DNA of 64,000 nt. Origin: Luteolibacter sp. SL250 (GTDB lineage Bacteria > Verrucomicrobiota > Verrucomicrobiia > Verrucomicrobiales > Akkermansiaceae). The DNA is taken from positions 2,976,001 through 3,040,000 of the forward strand of contig NZ_CP113054.1 in the NCBI RefSeq assembly GCF_026625605.1. The letters are read 5' to 3'. The notes under the pieces were generated by a model. It did no database searches. It was not told the origin of the DNA and saw nothing but the letters and a program-made list of their open reading frames with translations. Each line of letters begins with the position of its first letter. Positions within the stretch are counted from its first letter, which is position 1. Position numbers and translations under genes: made by a program. Positions 63,704 through 64,000 of this stretch are shown piece by piece.

Positions 63704-64000
63704 TCAGGGCTGGATTACCTTCACCCGGTAGAAGCGCTTGTCACCGACCAACGGCCCGGGGTTCGGGTCCGACACGGTGATGATGTCACCGGCAGGTCCG
63801 GTGTTTGCGACGGTATAGTCCAGACCAGCATCCCACTGGCTGAGATTCGAACTGAACTCAACGACGTAGCTGATCCCGCGGGCAACGGCTTCCTTCGACC
63901 GGTACACCGCCACCTCAATGCGGGGGCTGGTGGAGGAGTCGAAAAACGAAACCGGAACCCCAGGCTCGGGAGAACCGTCATAGAGCGGGGATGACGGCAC
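63704..64000 (-). CDS. C-terminal part of an exported-type beta-rich protein
   Basis: The frame is open to the right edge, so the start is outside the window. The visible 98 residues hold a beta-rich pattern IEVAVYRSKEAVARGISYVVEFSSNLSQWD and end in KRFYRVKVIQP. This closing pattern (a 'W...FYR' fibronectin-like module) is common at the end of large exported proteins of Verrucomicrobia. The full function cannot be told. Confidence 0.6.
   Translation of the reverse strand: MPSSPLYDGSPEPGVPVSFFDSSTSPRIEVAVYRSKEAVARGISYVVEFSSNLSQWDAGLDYTVANTGPAGDIITVSDPNPGPLVGDKRFYRVKVIQP

Overview
The window looks like a chromosome segment of a GC-rich, free-living member of the Verrucomicrobiota, probably near Luteolibacter/Haloferula in the Akkermansiaceae. 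This is inferred from gene content only. The clues are GYF_2 and 'NPYQTP' membrane proteins, a sulfatase next to a GH78 rhamnosidase, a class III fructose bisphosphatase, FabV, a secretin-type N-terminal module of the kind seen in verrucomicrobial secretins, and a metal ABC operon whose permease carries a DtxR-like domain, as in the chlamydial (PVC superphylum) YtgCR. No rRNA, CRISPR array or prophage was seen. One tRNA (initiator Met) and one complete IS3-family element are present.

Layout. 1-10 kb: end of an SGNH hydrolase, smc, a drug/metabolite exporter, an AT-richer gene-free stretch with three identical DnaA-box-like 14-mers (candidate origin or DnaA-regulated region), class III fbp, panE and an unknown gene. 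10-24 kb: envelope proteins, a reverse-strand pdxJ-acpS-hemB operon, a reverse-strand GYF/GYF-CD225/DUF2752 cluster, fabV, a short CorA-like protein, a Tat-exported beta-propeller protein, dprA, an orphan eboE and an esterase/SMP-30 fusion. 24-34 kb: a TonB-dependent receptor, several unknown proteins, then a five-gene metal uptake operon: TroA-type binding lipoprotein, outer-membrane barrel, ATPase, permease-DtxR fusion, second permease. 33.5-45 kb: a Snf2 helicase with a strong terminator, a sparse region with one small glycine-rich membrane protein, sulfatase plus alpha-L-rhamnosidase, and a LysR regulator divergent from a YcaC-like hydrolase/DoxX/DUF5069 group. 45-52 kb: tRNA-fMet, a conserved protein often labelled 3-methyladenine DNA glycosylase, nadK, a duplicated LOG-family protein, an OmpH/Skp-like chaperone, and a BlaR-like/BlaI-like pair divergent from a lipoprotein. 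52.5-64 kb: a 2280-residue exported protein with a secretin-like module inside an alpha-2-macroglobulin-like scaffold, bracketed by inverted copies of a palindromic repeat. An IS3-family element sits in one copy. After it come ftsK and the end of a further exported protein.

How the genes work together. The clearest functional unit is the metal importer with an embedded metalloregulator and a palindromic operator candidate in front of it. The most unusual protein is the giant envelope protein. Most other genes are housekeeping: cofactor synthesis (haem, B6, pantothenate, NADP), lipid synthesis (acpS, fabV) and chromosome dynamics (smc, ftsK, dprA).
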